Source: UBA9300 sp964577305 (GTDB lineage Bacteria; Bacteroidota; Bacteroidia; Bacteroidales; VadinHA17). Taken from it: a stretch of 54,081 nt of DNA. The DNA is taken from positions 1 through 54,081 of the forward strand of contig CAZNYS010000016.1 in the NCBI GenBank assembly GCA_964577305.1, in the 5' to 3' direction. Shown here one piece after another: positions 26,175 through 36,575 of this stretch (its first letter is position 1; each line of letters starts with the position of its first letter). The position numbers were made by a program, and so were the translations under genes. Under the pieces are notes generated by a model. It was not told the DNA's origin. It did not search any database and was given only the letters and a program-made list of their open reading frames with translations.

Positions 26175-26876
26175 ATGACTAAACTTACCAAGAACAAAAA
26201 GTTGGCCTTTGAGAAGATTGAAAAGGGCAGGCTTTATACACTGAGCGAGGCAGCAAAACTGGTGAAAGAAATTACTTTCTCAAAGTTTGATGCATCGGTT
26301 GATTTAGATGTAAGGTTAGGTATTGATCCACGGAAATCAAACCAGATGGTTCGCGGAGTTGTTTCCCTGCCCCATGGAACAGGTAAAGATACCAGGGTGC
26401 TGGTATTATGTACACCTGATAAGGAAGCAGAAGCGAAAGAAGCCGGAGCCGATCATGTCGGACTTGATGAGTATATTGAGAAAATCAAGGGAGGCTGGAC
26501 TGATGTTGATGTGGTGATTACCATGCCAAGCGTTATGGGTAAGATCGGTCCGTTGGGAAGAACACTCGGTCCGAGAGGACTGATGCCAAATCCTAAGAGT
26601 GGTACTGTAACAATGGATATAGGTAAGGCTGTTTCTGAAGTGAAACAGGGTAAGATTGATTTCAAAGTTGATAAGTACGGGATCATTCATACACCTATAG
26701 GAAAGGTTTCATTTGAACCTCAGAAAATTGTTGAAAATGCCAAGGAGTTTATTTCAACAATTAATAAACTTAAGCCGGCTGCTGCCAAAGGAACATATAT
26801 AAGAAGCATTTTCCTTTCAAGCACAATGAGCCCGGGAATAAAGGTAGACCCCAAAGGTCTGGAGGATAAAATCTGA
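26175..26876 (+). CDS. rplA: Ribosomal protein uL1
   Basis: 233 residues from the ATG at 26175. The frame extends upstream to 26133, overlapping rplK, but MTKLTKNKKLAFEKIEKGRL is the normal start and it is preceded by AAAGGA. Signatures are GIDPRKSNQMVRG, and GPLGRTLGPRGLMPNPKSGT, the rRNA-binding loop. L1 builds the L1 stalk and in many bacteria represses its own operon by binding the mRNA leader. Confidence 0.98.
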   Translation: MTKLTKNKKLAFEKIEKGRLYTLSEAAKLVKEITFSKFDASVDLDVRLGIDPRKSNQMVRGVVSLPHGTGKDTRVLVLCTPDKEAEAKEAGADHVGLDEYIEKIKGGWTDVDVVITMPSVMGKIGPLGRTLGPRGLMPNPKSGTVTMDIGKAVSEVKQGKIDFKVDKYGIIHTPIGKVSFEPQKIVENAKEFISTINKLKPAAAKGTYIRSIFLSSTMSPGIKVDPKGLEDKI

Positions 26877-26891
26877 AAATAAGGAGGAAAA

Positions 26892-27413
26892 ATGAGACGA
26901 GAAGAAAAACAAGCAATAATAGACAGCCTGGCTGAACAATTCGAGGAATACAGCCACTTTTATCTGGCCGATATTGCTGAGCTTAATGCTGCCCATACAT
27001 CGGACCTGAGAAGAATCTGTTTTGAAAAAGACATCAAACTGATTGTCGTGAAAAACACACTTCTCAAGAGAGCCCTGGTTAAATCTGAAAGAAACTTTGA
27101 AGAACTATATGATGTTCTGAAAGGTTCTACGTCTGTCATGTTTAGTAATATCGGAAATGTCCCTGCAAAAATGCTTCAGGACTTCCGTAAGAAACATGAT
27201 AAACCCGTACTGAAAGGTGCATTTGTTGAAGAGTCAGTCTATATAGGCGACGCTTATCTCGAAAAACTGGCTGCACTCAAATCGAAGGATGAACTTCTTG
27301 CAGATTTGGTTGCACTGCTGCGCTCACCAATGCAAAATGTAATATCAGCATTGCAGTCGGGTTCAAATAATATTCATGGAGTGCTTAAAACACTCGCAAT
27401 AAGAGACAATTAG
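26892..27413 (+). CDS. rplJ: Ribosomal protein uL10
   Basis: 173 residues. The N-terminal rRNA-binding domain begins MRREEKQAIIDSLAEQFEEY, with VVKNTLLKRAL, and the C-terminal helix (LVALLRSPMQNVISALQSGS) anchors L7/L12 dimers. It starts 15 bp after rplA with GGAGGAAAA just before the ATG, one of the few strong Shine-Dalgarno sequences here. Confidence 0.98.
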   Translation: MRREEKQAIIDSLAEQFEEYSHFYLADIAELNAAHTSDLRRICFEKDIKLIVVKNTLLKRALVKSERNFEELYDVLKGSTSVMFSNIGNVPAKMLQDFRKKHDKPVLKGAFVEESVYIGDAYLEKLAALKSKDELLADLVALLRSPMQNVISALQSGSNNIHGVLKTLAIRDN

Positions 27414-27446
27414 AATAGTAATAATCATTTTAAAATAATCTGAGAG

Positions 27447-27824
27447 ATGGCAGATCTTAAAAAGTTAGCAGAACAATTAGTAGGCCTAACTGTAAAGGAA
27501 GTTAATGAACTTACAGACATACTGAAGGAAGAGCATGGTATCGAACCGGCTGCTGCTGCAGTTGCTGTAGCTGGTCCTGCCGGTGGAGGCGAAGCAGCCA
27601 CTACTGAAGAAAAAACCGAATTTGATGTTGTGCTGAATGCTCCCGGTGGTCAGAAACTGCAGATCGTTAAACTTGTTAAAGAAATTACCGGTCTGGGACT
27701 GAAAGAAGCAAAAGCTGTGGTTGATGCTGCACCTTCACCTGTTAAGGAAAGTGTTGCAAAAGATGAGGCTGAAAGCATCAAAAAACAACTGGAAGAAGCA
27801 GGAGCCGAGGTTGAACTTAAATAA
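27447..27824 (+). CDS. rplL: Ribosomal protein bL7/bL12
   Basis: 125 residues. N-terminal dimerisation domain, an alanine- and glycine-rich hinge (AAAAVAVAGPAGGGEAA at about 36-52) and the C-terminal factor-binding domain with TEFDVVLNAPGGQKLQIVKL and GLGLKEAKAVVDAAPSPVKE. It is the multicopy stalk protein. A terminator-like hairpin follows before rpoB, the usual arrangement that lets L7/L12 be made in excess over RNA polymerase. Confidence 0.98.
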   Translation: MADLKKLAEQLVGLTVKEVNELTDILKEEHGIEPAAAAVAVAGPAGGGEAATTEEKTEFDVVLNAPGGQKLQIVKLVKEITGLGLKEAKAVVDAAPSPVKESVAKDEAESIKKQLEEAGAEVELK

Positions 27825-27847
27825 GCTTTACCTGGTAAAGGTTTATA

Positions 27848-27884
27848 GGTTTGATCCCGGCTCAAATCGGGATCAAGCCTTTTT
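27848..27884 (+). terminator. Terminator or attenuator between rplL and rpoB
   Basis: GGTTTGATCCCG (27848-27859) and CGGGATCAAGCC (27868-27879) pair through 12 positions with one G-U pair and an eight-base loop, followed by TTTTT (27880-27884). It has all features of an intrinsic terminator, but since rpoB lies 38 bp further on with no obvious promoter between, it probably acts as a partial terminator. Confidence 0.85.
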
Positions 27885-27921
27885 GTCGTTTAAATAATAA
27901 GTTCATATAATTCCATAATAA

Positions 27922-30900
27922 ATGACCTCAAAAAGTAATAAAAGAATCAGTTTTGCAACCATTAAAAATCAGTTGGAATATCCTGATTTTCTGGAGGTTC
28001 AATTGAAGTCGTTCAGGGAGTTTTTCCAGATGGGGACAACACCGGAGAACAGGAAAAATGAGGGATTATACAAAGTATTCAATGAAAATTTCCCTATAAG
28101 TGATACCAGGAATAATTTTATTCTTGAATTCCTGGATTACTCTGTTGATCCGCCCAGATACACCATAGAAGAGTGTATAGAGAGAGGATTGACATTCAGT
28201 GTCCCACTGAAGGCAAAACTAAAATTGTACTGTACCGATCCTGAACATGAGGATTTTGATACTGTAATACAGGATGTATACCTTGGTACGGTTCCTTACA
28301 TGACAGAGAGAGGTACTTTCGTAATAAACGGGGCTGAAAGGATAGTGGTATCCCAGCTGCACCGTTCACCAGGCGTATTCTTTGGCCAGAGTGTTCATGC
28401 CAACGGAACAAAACTATATTCGGCACGAATAATACCGTTCAAAGGATCATGGATAGAATTCGCCACCGATATAAATAACGTAATGTACGCATATATCGAC
28501 AGGAAGAAAAAACTTCCCGTAACGACACTGTTGCGTGCCATTGGTTATGAAAGCGATAAGGAAATACTCGAAATATTCAAGCTTGCGGAAGAACAGAAAG
28601 TTTCCAAAACAAACCTTAAGCGACTGGTAGGAAGGAAATTAGCTGCCAGGGTGCTCAAGTCATGGTTCGAAGATTTTGTTGATGAAGATACGGGTGAGCT
28701 GGTCTCAATTGAAAGGAATGAAGTAGTAATGGACCGTGAAACAGTTATTGAAAATGAACATATTGACCTGATAGTTGACTCAGGTGCAAAGGATATATTA
28801 TTGCACAGGGAAGACCAGAATGTTTCTGACTATGCAATAATTTACAATACTCTGCATAAAGACCCATGTAACTCAGAAGAAGAAGCCGTACTTTATATCT
28901 ACAGGCAGTTAAGGAATGCTGAACCACCTGATGTGGCAACAGCAAGGGATGTTATTGATAAACTATTTTTCTCTGATAAAAGATATGACCTTGGTGAAGT
29001 TGGCCGTTACAGGATCAATACCAAGCTGAGCCTGAATACCGGCTCTGATGTTAAGGTTCTCACAAAGGAGGATATTATAGAAATAATAAAATACCTTATT
29101 GAACTTATAAACTCTAAGACGGATATTGATGATATTGATCATCTCAGTAACCGTCGTGTAAGAACAGTAGGGGAGCAGCTTTATAACCAGTTTGGAGTAG
29201 GACTGGCCCGTATGGCGAGAACTATAAGAGAAAGAATGAATGTCAGGGATAATGAGGTATTCACACCGGTTGACCTGATCAATTCGAAGACATTGTCATC
29301 AGTAATTAATTCATTCTTTGGAACAAACCAGCTGTCGCAGTTTATGGATCAGACCAACCCGCTGGCTGAGATGACCCATAAAAGACGAATGTCGGCATTG
29401 GGACCTGGAGGCCTTTCGCGTGAGAGAGCCGGGTTTGAGGTAAGAGATGTTCACTATACTCATTATGGCCGCCTGTGTCCCATTGAGACACCTGAAGGAC
29501 CTAATATAGGCTTGATCTCATCATTGTGTGTCTATTCCAAGATCAATAACCTTGGATTTATAGAAACACCGTACAGGAAAGTTGACAATGCAAAAGTTGA
29601 TCTTTCTAATAACGGTGTAGTATGGCTGAGTGCCGAGGAGGAAGAGGAGAAGGTAATTGCACAGGCCAATGCGCCTCTTGATGATGAAGGCAGATTTGTC
29701 AATCCAAAGGTTAAAGCGCGTTTCGAAGCTGATTATCCACATGAAGAGGCGGGTAAGGTGCATCTTATGGACGTAGCTCCTAACCAGATAGCTTCTATCG
29801 CAGCATCGTTGATACCTTTCCTTGAACATGATGATGCCAACCGTGCTCTTATGGGTTCCAACATGATGAGGCAGGCTGTTCCCCTGATGAGGCCTGAAGC
29901 CCCGATCGTTGGAACAGGGCTTGAAGCCCAAATGGTGAAGGATTCACGTATACTTATAGTGGCTGAAGGTGATGGTGTTGTGGAATATGTTGATGCAGAA
30001 GAAATTGTTATCAGGTATTCACGTACTGATGAAGAGAAGTTTGTAAGTTTTGATGATGATATCAAAAGGTACAGGCTACCGAAATACCAGAAGACAAACC
30101 AGAATACCTGCATTAACCTGATTCCGGTAGTAAAAAAAGGAGATAAGGTTAAGAACGGGCAGGTTCTTACTGAAGGATATGGTACCAAGGAAGGCGAACT
30201 GGCTCTTGGCCGTAATCTCAAAGTAGCATTCATGCCGTGGAAAGGTTATAATTTTGAGGATGCTATAGTTATTTCTGACAAGGTTGTCCAGGATGATGTA
30301 TTCACTTCAATACACATAGATGAATACCTGCTTGAAGTAAGGGATACAAAAAGAGGTATTGAGGAACTGACATCTGATATACCCAATGTGAGCGAAGAGG
30401 CCACGAGAGATCTGGATGAGAACGGGCTGATACGTATTGGTGCCCATATTAAACCCGGCGATATACTTATAGGAAAAATAACGCCTAAAGGAGAATCAGA
30501 TCCTTCACCCGAAGAAAAGCTCCTTAGGGCTATTTTTGGTGATAAGGCCGGTGATGTCAAAGATGCTTCACTGAAAGCCGGACCATCCCTTACAGGTGTT
30601 GTTACAGATAAGAAATTGTTCTCCAGGGCAGTCAAGGACCGCAGATCAAAAACTGTTGAAAAACCATTAATCGAAAAAATAGATGCGGAGTTTGAAAAGA
30701 GTGCCGAGGATTTGAAAATGAGGCTGGTAGATAAACTTTTTATTCTTGTAAATGGTAAAACATCTCAGGGTGTCAAGGATTATCTAAATGTCGATATCAT
30801 ACCTAAAGGCACTAAGTTTACCCTCAAACAGCTCCAGGATATTGATTTTCTGAATGTTAATCCCAACAAGTGGACTACCGACAAGAAGAAGAATGATACA

Positions 30901-31731
30901 ATCAAACAATTACTTCATAATTATCTTATCAAGTATAAGGAGATTGACGGGATATACAAGAGGAAGAAATATAATATCAGTATAGGTGATGAACTGCCAG
31001 CGGGCATTGTAAGGCTGGCCAAAGTATATGTTGCAAAGAAACGCAAGATAAAGGTTGGGGATAAGATGGCTGGTCGGCATGGCAATAAAGGCATAGTGGC
31101 AAAAATAGTACGTGCCGAAGATATGCCTTTCCTTGAGGACGGATCACCTGTTGATATTGTTCTTAATCCACTTGGTGTGCCTTCAAGGATGAACCTTGGC
31201 CAGATATATGAGACTGTTCTCGGCTGGGCAGGACAGAAGCTGGGTTTAAAATTCTCAACCCCGATATTTGACGGGGCAACCATAGATGAAATAACGGAGT
31301 ATACCGATAAGGCAGGATTGCCCAGATTTGGTACCACGTATCTCTATGATGGTGGAACAGGTGAAAGATTTCACCAGCCCGCTACAGTGGGAGTGATATA
31401 TATGCTTAAGCTGGGTCATATGGTAGATGATAAGATGCATGCACGTTCAATAGGCCCATATTCACTTATCACACAGCAACCTCTCGGAGGTAAAGCACAG
31501 TTTGGGGGACAGCGTTTTGGTGAAATGGAAGTGTGGGCACTTGAAGCATTCGGTGCTGCACATATATTGCAGGAGATACTTACTATTAAATCTGATGATG
31601 TCATAGGAAGAGCAAAAGCATACGAGGTAATAGTGAAAGGAGAACCTATGCCTCAGCCCGGAATCCCGGAATCACTCAATGTGCTTTTGCATGAGCTCAG
31701 AGGGCTGGGATTGAGTCTCGACCTTGACTGA
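27922..31731 (+). CDS. rpoB: RNA polymerase beta subunit
   Basis: 1269 residues, normal for Bacteroidota. The rifampicin region reads FGTNQLSQFMDQTNPLAEMT and MSALGPGGLSRERAGFEVRD. Later marks are GRNLKVAFMPWKGYNFEDAI, KMAGRHGNKGIV, and the C-terminal MEVWALEAFGAAHILQEILT. At the rifampicin region the sequence keeps the susceptible consensus residues D, H, R and S (DQTN, THKRRMSALG). It is separated from rplL by an attenuator-like hairpin and is followed 56 bp later by rpoC. Confidence 0.99.
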   Translation: MTSKSNKRISFATIKNQLEYPDFLEVQLKSFREFFQMGTTPENRKNEGLYKVFNENFPISDTRNNFILEFLDYSVDPPRYTIEECIERGLTFSVPLKAKLKLYCTDPEHEDFDTVIQDVYLGTVPYMTERGTFVINGAERIVVSQLHRSPGVFFGQSVHANGTKLYSARIIPFKGSWIEFATDINNVMYAYIDRKKKLPVTTLLRAIGYESDKEILEIFKLAEEQKVSKTNLKRLVGRKLAARVLKSWFEDFVDEDTGELVSIERNEVVMDRETVIENEHIDLIVDSGAKDILLHREDQNVSDYAIIYNTLHKDPCNSEEEAVLYIYRQLRNAEPPDVATARDVIDKLFFSDKRYDLGEVGRYRINTKLSLNTGSDVKVLTKEDIIEIIKYLIELINSKTDIDDIDHLSNRRVRTVGEQLYNQFGVGLARMARTIRERMNVRDNEVFTPVDLINSKTLSSVINSFFGTNQLSQFMDQTNPLAEMTHKRRMSALGPGGLSRERAGFEVRDVHYTHYGRLCPIETPEGPNIGLISSLCVYSKINNLGFIETPYRKVDNAKVDLSNNGVVWLSAEEEEEKVIAQANAPLDDEGRFVNPKVKARFEADYPHEEAGKVHLMDVAPNQIASIAASLIPFLEHDDANRALMGSNMMRQAVPLMRPEAPIVGTGLEAQMVKDSRILIVAEGDGVVEYVDAEEIVIRYSRTDEEKFVSFDDDIKRYRLPKYQKTNQNTCINLIPVVKKGDKVKNGQVLTEGYGTKEGELALGRNLKVAFMPWKGYNFEDAIVISDKVVQDDVFTSIHIDEYLLEVRDTKRGIEELTSDIPNVSEEATRDLDENGLIRIGAHIKPGDILIGKITPKGESDPSPEEKLLRAIFGDKAGDVKDASLKAGPSLTGVVTDKKLFSRAVKDRRSKTVEKPLIEKIDAEFEKSAEDLKMRLVDKLFILVNGKTSQGVKDYLNVDIIPKGTKFTLKQLQDIDFLNVNPNKWTTDKKKNDTIKQLLHNYLIKYKEIDGIYKRKKYNISIGDELPAGIVRLAKVYVAKKRKIKVGDKMAGRHGNKGIVAKIVRAEDMPFLEDGSPVDIVLNPLGVPSRMNLGQIYETVLGWAGQKLGLKFSTPIFDGATIDEITEYTDKAGLPRFGTTYLYDGGTGERFHQPATVGVIYMLKLGHMVDDKMHARSIGPYSLITQQPLGGKAQFGGQRFGEMEVWALEAFGAAHILQEILTIKSDDVIGRAKAYEVIVKGEPMPQPGIPESLNVLLHELRGLGLSLDLD

Positions 31732-31787
31732 TAATCAGAGTTTGTGTTTTGTGTTTGAATTTTTTTGATAATAAATAATTACATCAT

Positions 31788-34700
31788 ATGTCATTCAGGA
31801 AAGACAATAAAGCTAAAACCAACTATTCGAAGATCACTATCGGACTGGCTTCGCCTGAAGAAATTCTGGATCGTTCAAGCGGTGAAGTACTTAAACCCGA
31901 GACTATCAACTACAGGACATACAAGCCGGAACGTGATGGCCTGTTTTGTGAAAGGATCTTTGGACCTGTCAAAGACTATGAATGCCACTGTGGTAAATAT
32001 AAAAGAATACGGTATAAAGGTATCGTATGTGACCGCTGTGGTGTTGAGGTAACTGAAAAGAAAGTACGTCGTGAGCGAATGGGTCATATATCACTGGTTG
32101 TACCTGTGGCTCATATATGGTACTTCAAATCCTTGCCTAATAAGATAGGGTATCTGCTCGGATTACCTACAAAGAAACTGGATTCAATAATTTATTATGA
32201 AAGGTACGTAGTAATTAACCCTGGGATAAAACAGGCAGATGGAATTAATTACCTTGATTTTCTTACAGAGGAAGAGTACCTTGATATTATTGAGAGCCTT
32301 CCGAGGGAAAACCAGTATCTTGAGGATGATGATCCCGATAAGTTTATTGCAGAGATGGGGGCCCAGTCACTGCATATGCTCCTGAGCCGCCTTGATCTTG
32401 ATGATCTTTCATATACGTTACGTCATAAAGCAAGTACTGAAACCTCTCAGCAGAGAAAGAATGAGGCACTTAAACGACTTCAGGTGGTAGAGGCTTTCAG
32501 GGCTTCCAAGAATATCAACAGACCTGAATGGATGATTATCAAGGTCGTTCCTGTTATACCACCCGAACTGCGTCCACTTGTCCCTCTTGACGGGGGGAGG
32601 TTTGCCACGAGTGACCTGAATGATCTTTACCGCAGGGTTATAATAAGGAATAACAGGCTTAAACGACTGATTGAAATCAAGGCACCTGAAGTGATCCTGA
32701 GGAATGAGAAGAGGATGTTACAGGAAGCCGTTGATTCTTTATTCGATAATTCACGAAAGGTAAATGCAGTAAAAACCGATGCAAACCGTCCGCTTAAATC
32801 ACTAAGCGACAGCTTAAAAGGTAAGCAGGGCCGTTTTCGTCAGAACCTGCTTGGTAAAAGGGTCGATTATTCGGCACGTTCGGTTATTGTGGTAGGACCT
32901 GAACTGAATCTTCATGAGTGTGGCCTGCCTAAAGATATGGCAGCAGAACTTTATAAGCCTTTTATTATAAGGAAATTGATTGAAAGGGGCATAGTAAAAA
33001 CCGTTAAATCGGCCAAGAAAATTGTTGACAGGAAAGATCCCGTAGTATGGGATATACTGGAGAATGTACTCAAGGGTCATCCCGTGTTGCTTAACAGGGC
33101 ACCTACACTCCACAGACTAGGTATACAGGCTTTCCAGCCAAAGTTGATTGAGGGTAAGGCTATACAGCTGCATCCGCTTGTTTGTACTGCATTTAATGCC
33201 GACTTCGATGGTGACCAGATGGCAGTGCACCTGCCACTGGGCAATGCAGCTATACTGGAATCACAGATACTAATGCTGGCCTCGCACAATATTCTTAATC
33301 CTGCCAACGGGGCTCCAATAACAGTGCCTTCGCAGGATATGGTGCTGGGATTGTATTATATTACTAAAGCAAGGCAGAGTACTGAAGATATTAAGGTTAA
33401 GGGGGAAGGACTGGTGTTCTACTCACCTGAAGAAGCTACAATAGCCTATAATGAGGGTAAAGTGGATCTTCATGCTGTAGTAAAAGTTAAGGTTAATAAT
33501 ATTGTGGACGGCAAGAAAGTTAACCACCTCATTGAGACCACAGTAGGTCGTGTTATCTTCAATGCATACGTTCCCGATGAAGTCGGATATATTAATGAAC
33601 TACTGACTAAAAAATCGCTTAGGGATATAATCGGTTCTGTTCTTAAGAAAGCAGGTACAGCCAAAACAGCTGCTTTCCTTGATGCTATCAAAGACCTTGG
33701 TTACTCAATGGCCTTCAAGGGAGGATTGTCGTTCAACCTGGAAGATGTTATAGTACCGGATGAGAAAATAAAGTTTGTTGACGAGGGTTACAGCCAGGTT
33801 GAGGATGTACTTACCAACTATAATATGGGTTTCATTACCAACAATGAAAGGTATAACCAGATAATTGATATATGGACGCATATTAATGCCAAGCTCACAC
33901 AAACCCTTATGAAACAGTTATCAAGTGACAGGCAGGGGTTCAATTCCGTGTATATGATGCTTGATTCAGGTGCCAGGGGCTCGAAAGAACAGATACGTCA
34001 GTTATCGGGTATGAGGGGACTCATGGCTAAACCACAGAAGTCTGGTTCAACTGGCAGTGAGATCATTGAGAACCCTATCTTATCAAACTTTAAGGAAGGC
34101 TTATCTGTCCTGGAGTATTTTATTTCAACGCACGGTGCGCGTAAAGGTCTTGCCGATACCGCCCTGAAGACTGCAGATGCCGGTTACCTTACCCGTCGTC
34201 TTGTTGATGTATCGCAGGACGTCATTATCGCTGAGGAGGATTGTGGTACCCTCAGGGGACTTGTTGCTACAGCCATCAAGAAGAGTGAAGAAGTGGTTGA
34301 ATCACTTTATGAGAGAATACTGGGACGTACCACAGTACACGATATTTACCATCCTCTTACTGGCGATCTGCTTGTAAATGCAGGTGTCGAGTTAACAGAA
34401 GACCTGGCACAGAAGATAGATGAATCACCCATCGAACAGGTTGAGATAAGATCGGTACTTACTTGCGAATCAAAGAAAGGTGTTTGTGCCAAGTGTTACG
34501 GTCGTAACCTGGCAACAGGACAGATGGTGCAAAAAGGAGAGGCTGTTGGTGTTATAGCTGCCCAGAGTATCGGGGAACCTGGTACACAGCTTACGCTTCG
34601 TACATTCCACGTGGGAGGTACAGCATCGAATATAACAGCTGAATCCAAAATAATAGCTCGTTATAATGGTGTTACTGAAATAGATGAACTGAGAGTAGTT

Positions 34701-36092
34701 GAAAAAGAAGATCCCGACCTCGGGAAAATAAGTATTGTTATCGGCCGGCTGGGAGAATTGAGGATTGTTGATAAAAACACAGGTATTGTCCTTACAACTC
34801 ATACCATACCTTACGGATCAAAACTGTATATAAAACCGGGTGATGAGATCAAAAAAGGTGACCTGATTTGTGAATGGGATCCTTTCAATGCTGTAATTAT
34901 TTCTGAAATAGCAGGTAAGACAATATTTGAGAATCTTATTGAAGGTGTTACTTTCAGGGAAGAGTCTGATGAACAGACAGGCTTCAAGGAGATGGTTATC
35001 ACTGAAACAAGGGATAAGACCAAGAACCCGACAATCAAGATAGAGGGTGATAAGAAGGAAATAAGCAAAATTTATAACCTTCCCGTTGGAGCTCACCTTG
35101 TGTCGACAGAAGGTAACAGGATTAAAGCAGGCGATATACTTGTGAAAATACCGCGTGCAGTGGGTAAATCAGGAGACATAACCGGTGGTCTGCCACGTGT
35201 GACAGAATTGTTTGAAGCACGCAATCCTTCAAACCCTGCAGTGGTGTCAGAAATAGACGGCGAAGTAAGTTTTGGTAAAATAAAGAGAGGTAATCGTGAA
35301 ATAATTATCATATCAAAAGCCGGTGAAACTAAAAAATATCTTGTTCCCCTGTCAAAACAAATACTTGTCCAGGAAAACGATTATGTGAGGGCGGGTATAC
35401 CATTGTCCGACGGTGCTATTACACCGGCTGATATACTTGCTATCAAGGGACCAACAAAGGTACAGGAATATATCGTTGACGAGATCCAGGAGGTTTACAG
35501 GCTTCAGGGAGTGAAGATCAATGATAAACATTTCGAGATAATCGTAAGACAGATGATGCGGAAAGTGGAGATCATCGATCCGGGTGACACCAAATTCCTT
35601 GAAAAACAAATAGTTGACAAGATAGAGTTCATGGATGAGAATGACTGGATATATGACAAGAAGGTTGTTATGGATAAAGGTGATTCCCAGACATTGAAAT
35701 CGGGTCAGATAGTTACAGCACGTAAACTAAGGGATGAAAATTCGATGCTTAAGAGAAGAGACCTTAAGATTGTGGAAGCACGCGATGCAATCCCTGCTAC
35801 TTCGAGCCAGGTATTACAGGGTATTACCAAGGCAGCATTACAGACAAACAGCTTCTTCTCAGCAGCCTCATTCCAGGAAACTACCAAGGTGCTTAATGAG
35901 GCAGCAATACTTGGTAAGGTTGATACTCTTGAAGGCCTGAAAGAAAATGTTATAGTGGGTCATCTCATACCCGCCGGAACAGGCGACAGGTTGTATAATA
36001 ATATTGTCGTGGGTTCAAAGGAAGAATATGATGCACTCGTACATGGAGCCGAAACAGAGTTGGAAGAAGAAGTAGAAGAAAAAAAGCAATAA
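31788..36092 (+). CDS. rpoC: RNA polymerase beta' subunit
   Basis: 1434 residues. The N-terminal zinc-binding region has CHCGKYKRIRYKGIVCDRCG, and the catalytic magnesium loop is NADFDGDQMAVHLPLG. The second zinc site includes CESKKGVCAKCYGRNLATG, and the bridge and trigger helix regions (GARKGLADTALKTADAGYLT, and QSIGEPGTQLTLRTFHVGGT) are intact. The acidic tail EEEVEEKKQ is typical. The C-terminal end is 6 bp from the DUF3467 gene, so the two are co-transcribed. Confidence 0.99.
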   Translation: MSFRKDNKAKTNYSKITIGLASPEEILDRSSGEVLKPETINYRTYKPERDGLFCERIFGPVKDYECHCGKYKRIRYKGIVCDRCGVEVTEKKVRRERMGHISLVVPVAHIWYFKSLPNKIGYLLGLPTKKLDSIIYYERYVVINPGIKQADGINYLDFLTEEEYLDIIESLPRENQYLEDDDPDKFIAEMGAQSLHMLLSRLDLDDLSYTLRHKASTETSQQRKNEALKRLQVVEAFRASKNINRPEWMIIKVVPVIPPELRPLVPLDGGRFATSDLNDLYRRVIIRNNRLKRLIEIKAPEVILRNEKRMLQEAVDSLFDNSRKVNAVKTDANRPLKSLSDSLKGKQGRFRQNLLGKRVDYSARSVIVVGPELNLHECGLPKDMAAELYKPFIIRKLIERGIVKTVKSAKKIVDRKDPVVWDILENVLKGHPVLLNRAPTLHRLGIQAFQPKLIEGKAIQLHPLVCTAFNADFDGDQMAVHLPLGNAAILESQILMLASHNILNPANGAPITVPSQDMVLGLYYITKARQSTEDIKVKGEGLVFYSPEEATIAYNEGKVDLHAVVKVKVNNIVDGKKVNHLIETTVGRVIFNAYVPDEVGYINELLTKKSLRDIIGSVLKKAGTAKTAAFLDAIKDLGYSMAFKGGLSFNLEDVIVPDEKIKFVDEGYSQVEDVLTNYNMGFITNNERYNQIIDIWTHINAKLTQTLMKQLSSDRQGFNSVYMMLDSGARGSKEQIRQLSGMRGLMAKPQKSGSTGSEIIENPILSNFKEGLSVLEYFISTHGARKGLADTALKTADAGYLTRRLVDVSQDVIIAEEDCGTLRGLVATAIKKSEEVVESLYERILGRTTVHDIYHPLTGDLLVNAGVELTEDLAQKIDESPIEQVEIRSVLTCESKKGVCAKCYGRNLATGQMVQKGEAVGVIAAQSIGEPGTQLTLRTFHVGGTASNITAESKIIARYNGVTEIDELRVVEKEDPDLGKISIVIGRLGELRIVDKNTGIVLTTHTIPYGSKLYIKPGDEIKKGDLICEWDPFNAVIISEIAGKTIFENLIEGVTFREESDEQTGFKEMVITETRDKTKNPTIKIEGDKKEISKIYNLPVGAHLVSTEGNRIKAGDILVKIPRAVGKSGDITGGLPRVTELFEARNPSNPAVVSEIDGEVSFGKIKRGNREIIIISKAGETKKYLVPLSKQILVQENDYVRAGIPLSDGAITPADILAIKGPTKVQEYIVDEIQEVYRLQGVKINDKHFEIIVRQMMRKVEIIDPGDTKFLEKQIVDKIEFMDENDWIYDKKVVMDKGDSQTLKSGQIVTARKLRDENSMLKRRDLKIVEARDAIPATSSQVLQGITKAALQTNSFFSAASFQETTKVLNEAAILGKVDTLEGLKENVIVGHLIPAGTGDRLYNNIVVGSKEEYDALVHGAETELEEEVEEKKQ

Positions 36093-36098
36093 ATAATT

Positions 36099-36419
36099 AT
36101 GGCTGAAAAAATTAAGAATCCAAACCAGATTAATATTGAGCTCAATGAGGAGGTGGCCCAGGGTATATATTCAAACCTGGCTGTTATTACTCATTCGTCT
36201 TCAGAATTTGTAGTCGACTTTGTAAGAATAATGCCGGGCATAAAGAAAGCCCAGGTAAAATCCAGGGTAATCCTTACACCCGAGCATGCAAAAAGACTGC
36301 TAGGCGCCCTTACTGATAATATAAAGAAGTATGAGGCAGTGCATGGACCTATTAAAGAAGTAAAAGGATCGGGGCCAGTGATGCCAATGAATTTTGGTGG
36401 CCCCACTGCACAGGCTTAA
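36099..36419 (+). CDS. DUF3467 family protein
   Basis: 106 residues. NQINIELNEEVAQGIYSNLA, HSSSEFVVDFVRIMPGIKKA, VKSRVILTPEHAKRLLGAL and a glycine- and proline-rich end are the standard pattern of this conserved Bacteroidota family, normally found just after rpoC. Its function is unknown to me; linkage suggests a role with transcription or its regulation. It starts 6 bp after rpoC and is followed by a terminator, so it closes the operon. Confidence 0.93.
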   Translation: MAEKIKNPNQINIELNEEVAQGIYSNLAVITHSSSEFVVDFVRIMPGIKKAQVKSRVILTPEHAKRLLGALTDNIKKYEAVHGPIKEVKGSGPVMPMNFGGPTAQA

Positions 36420-36435
36420 TAAACTGTTTAAAATA

Positions 36436-36469
36436 AATCTGCCGGAAGAAGCAATCTGGCAGGTTTTTT
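36436..36469 (+). terminator. Rho-independent terminator of the rpoBC-DUF3467 operon
   Basis: AATCTGCC (36436-36443) pairs with GGCAGGTT (36458-36465) with one G-U pair and a 14-base loop, and the T-run TTTTTT (36464-36469) begins within the stem. It lies 16 bp after the DUF3467 stop codon. Confidence 0.8.
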
Positions 36470-36525
36470 GTTCATATATGGTGATCATTGAAAGATGGCC
36501 AGAAGATAACTGGAACTTTTTAATT

Positions 36526-36556
36526 CTTGTGATTATAATTATGTTTCTTAACTTTG
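36526..36556 (+). promoter_or_regulatory. Probable promoter of the lipoprotein gene at 36576
   Basis: CTTG (36526-36529), a 19-bp spacer and TAACTTTG (36549-36556) fit the Bacteroidota consensus, with one mismatch in the -33 box. The leader would be about 15 bases. Confidence 0.5.
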
Positions 36557-36575
36557 TTGTGTAATGGTTTATTAA

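Noticed and set aside
27848..27884. Complete separation of ribosomal protein and rpoBC transcripts
   Set aside because: No promoter of Bacteroidota type was found between the hairpin and rpoB, so I treat it as a partial terminator or attenuator.
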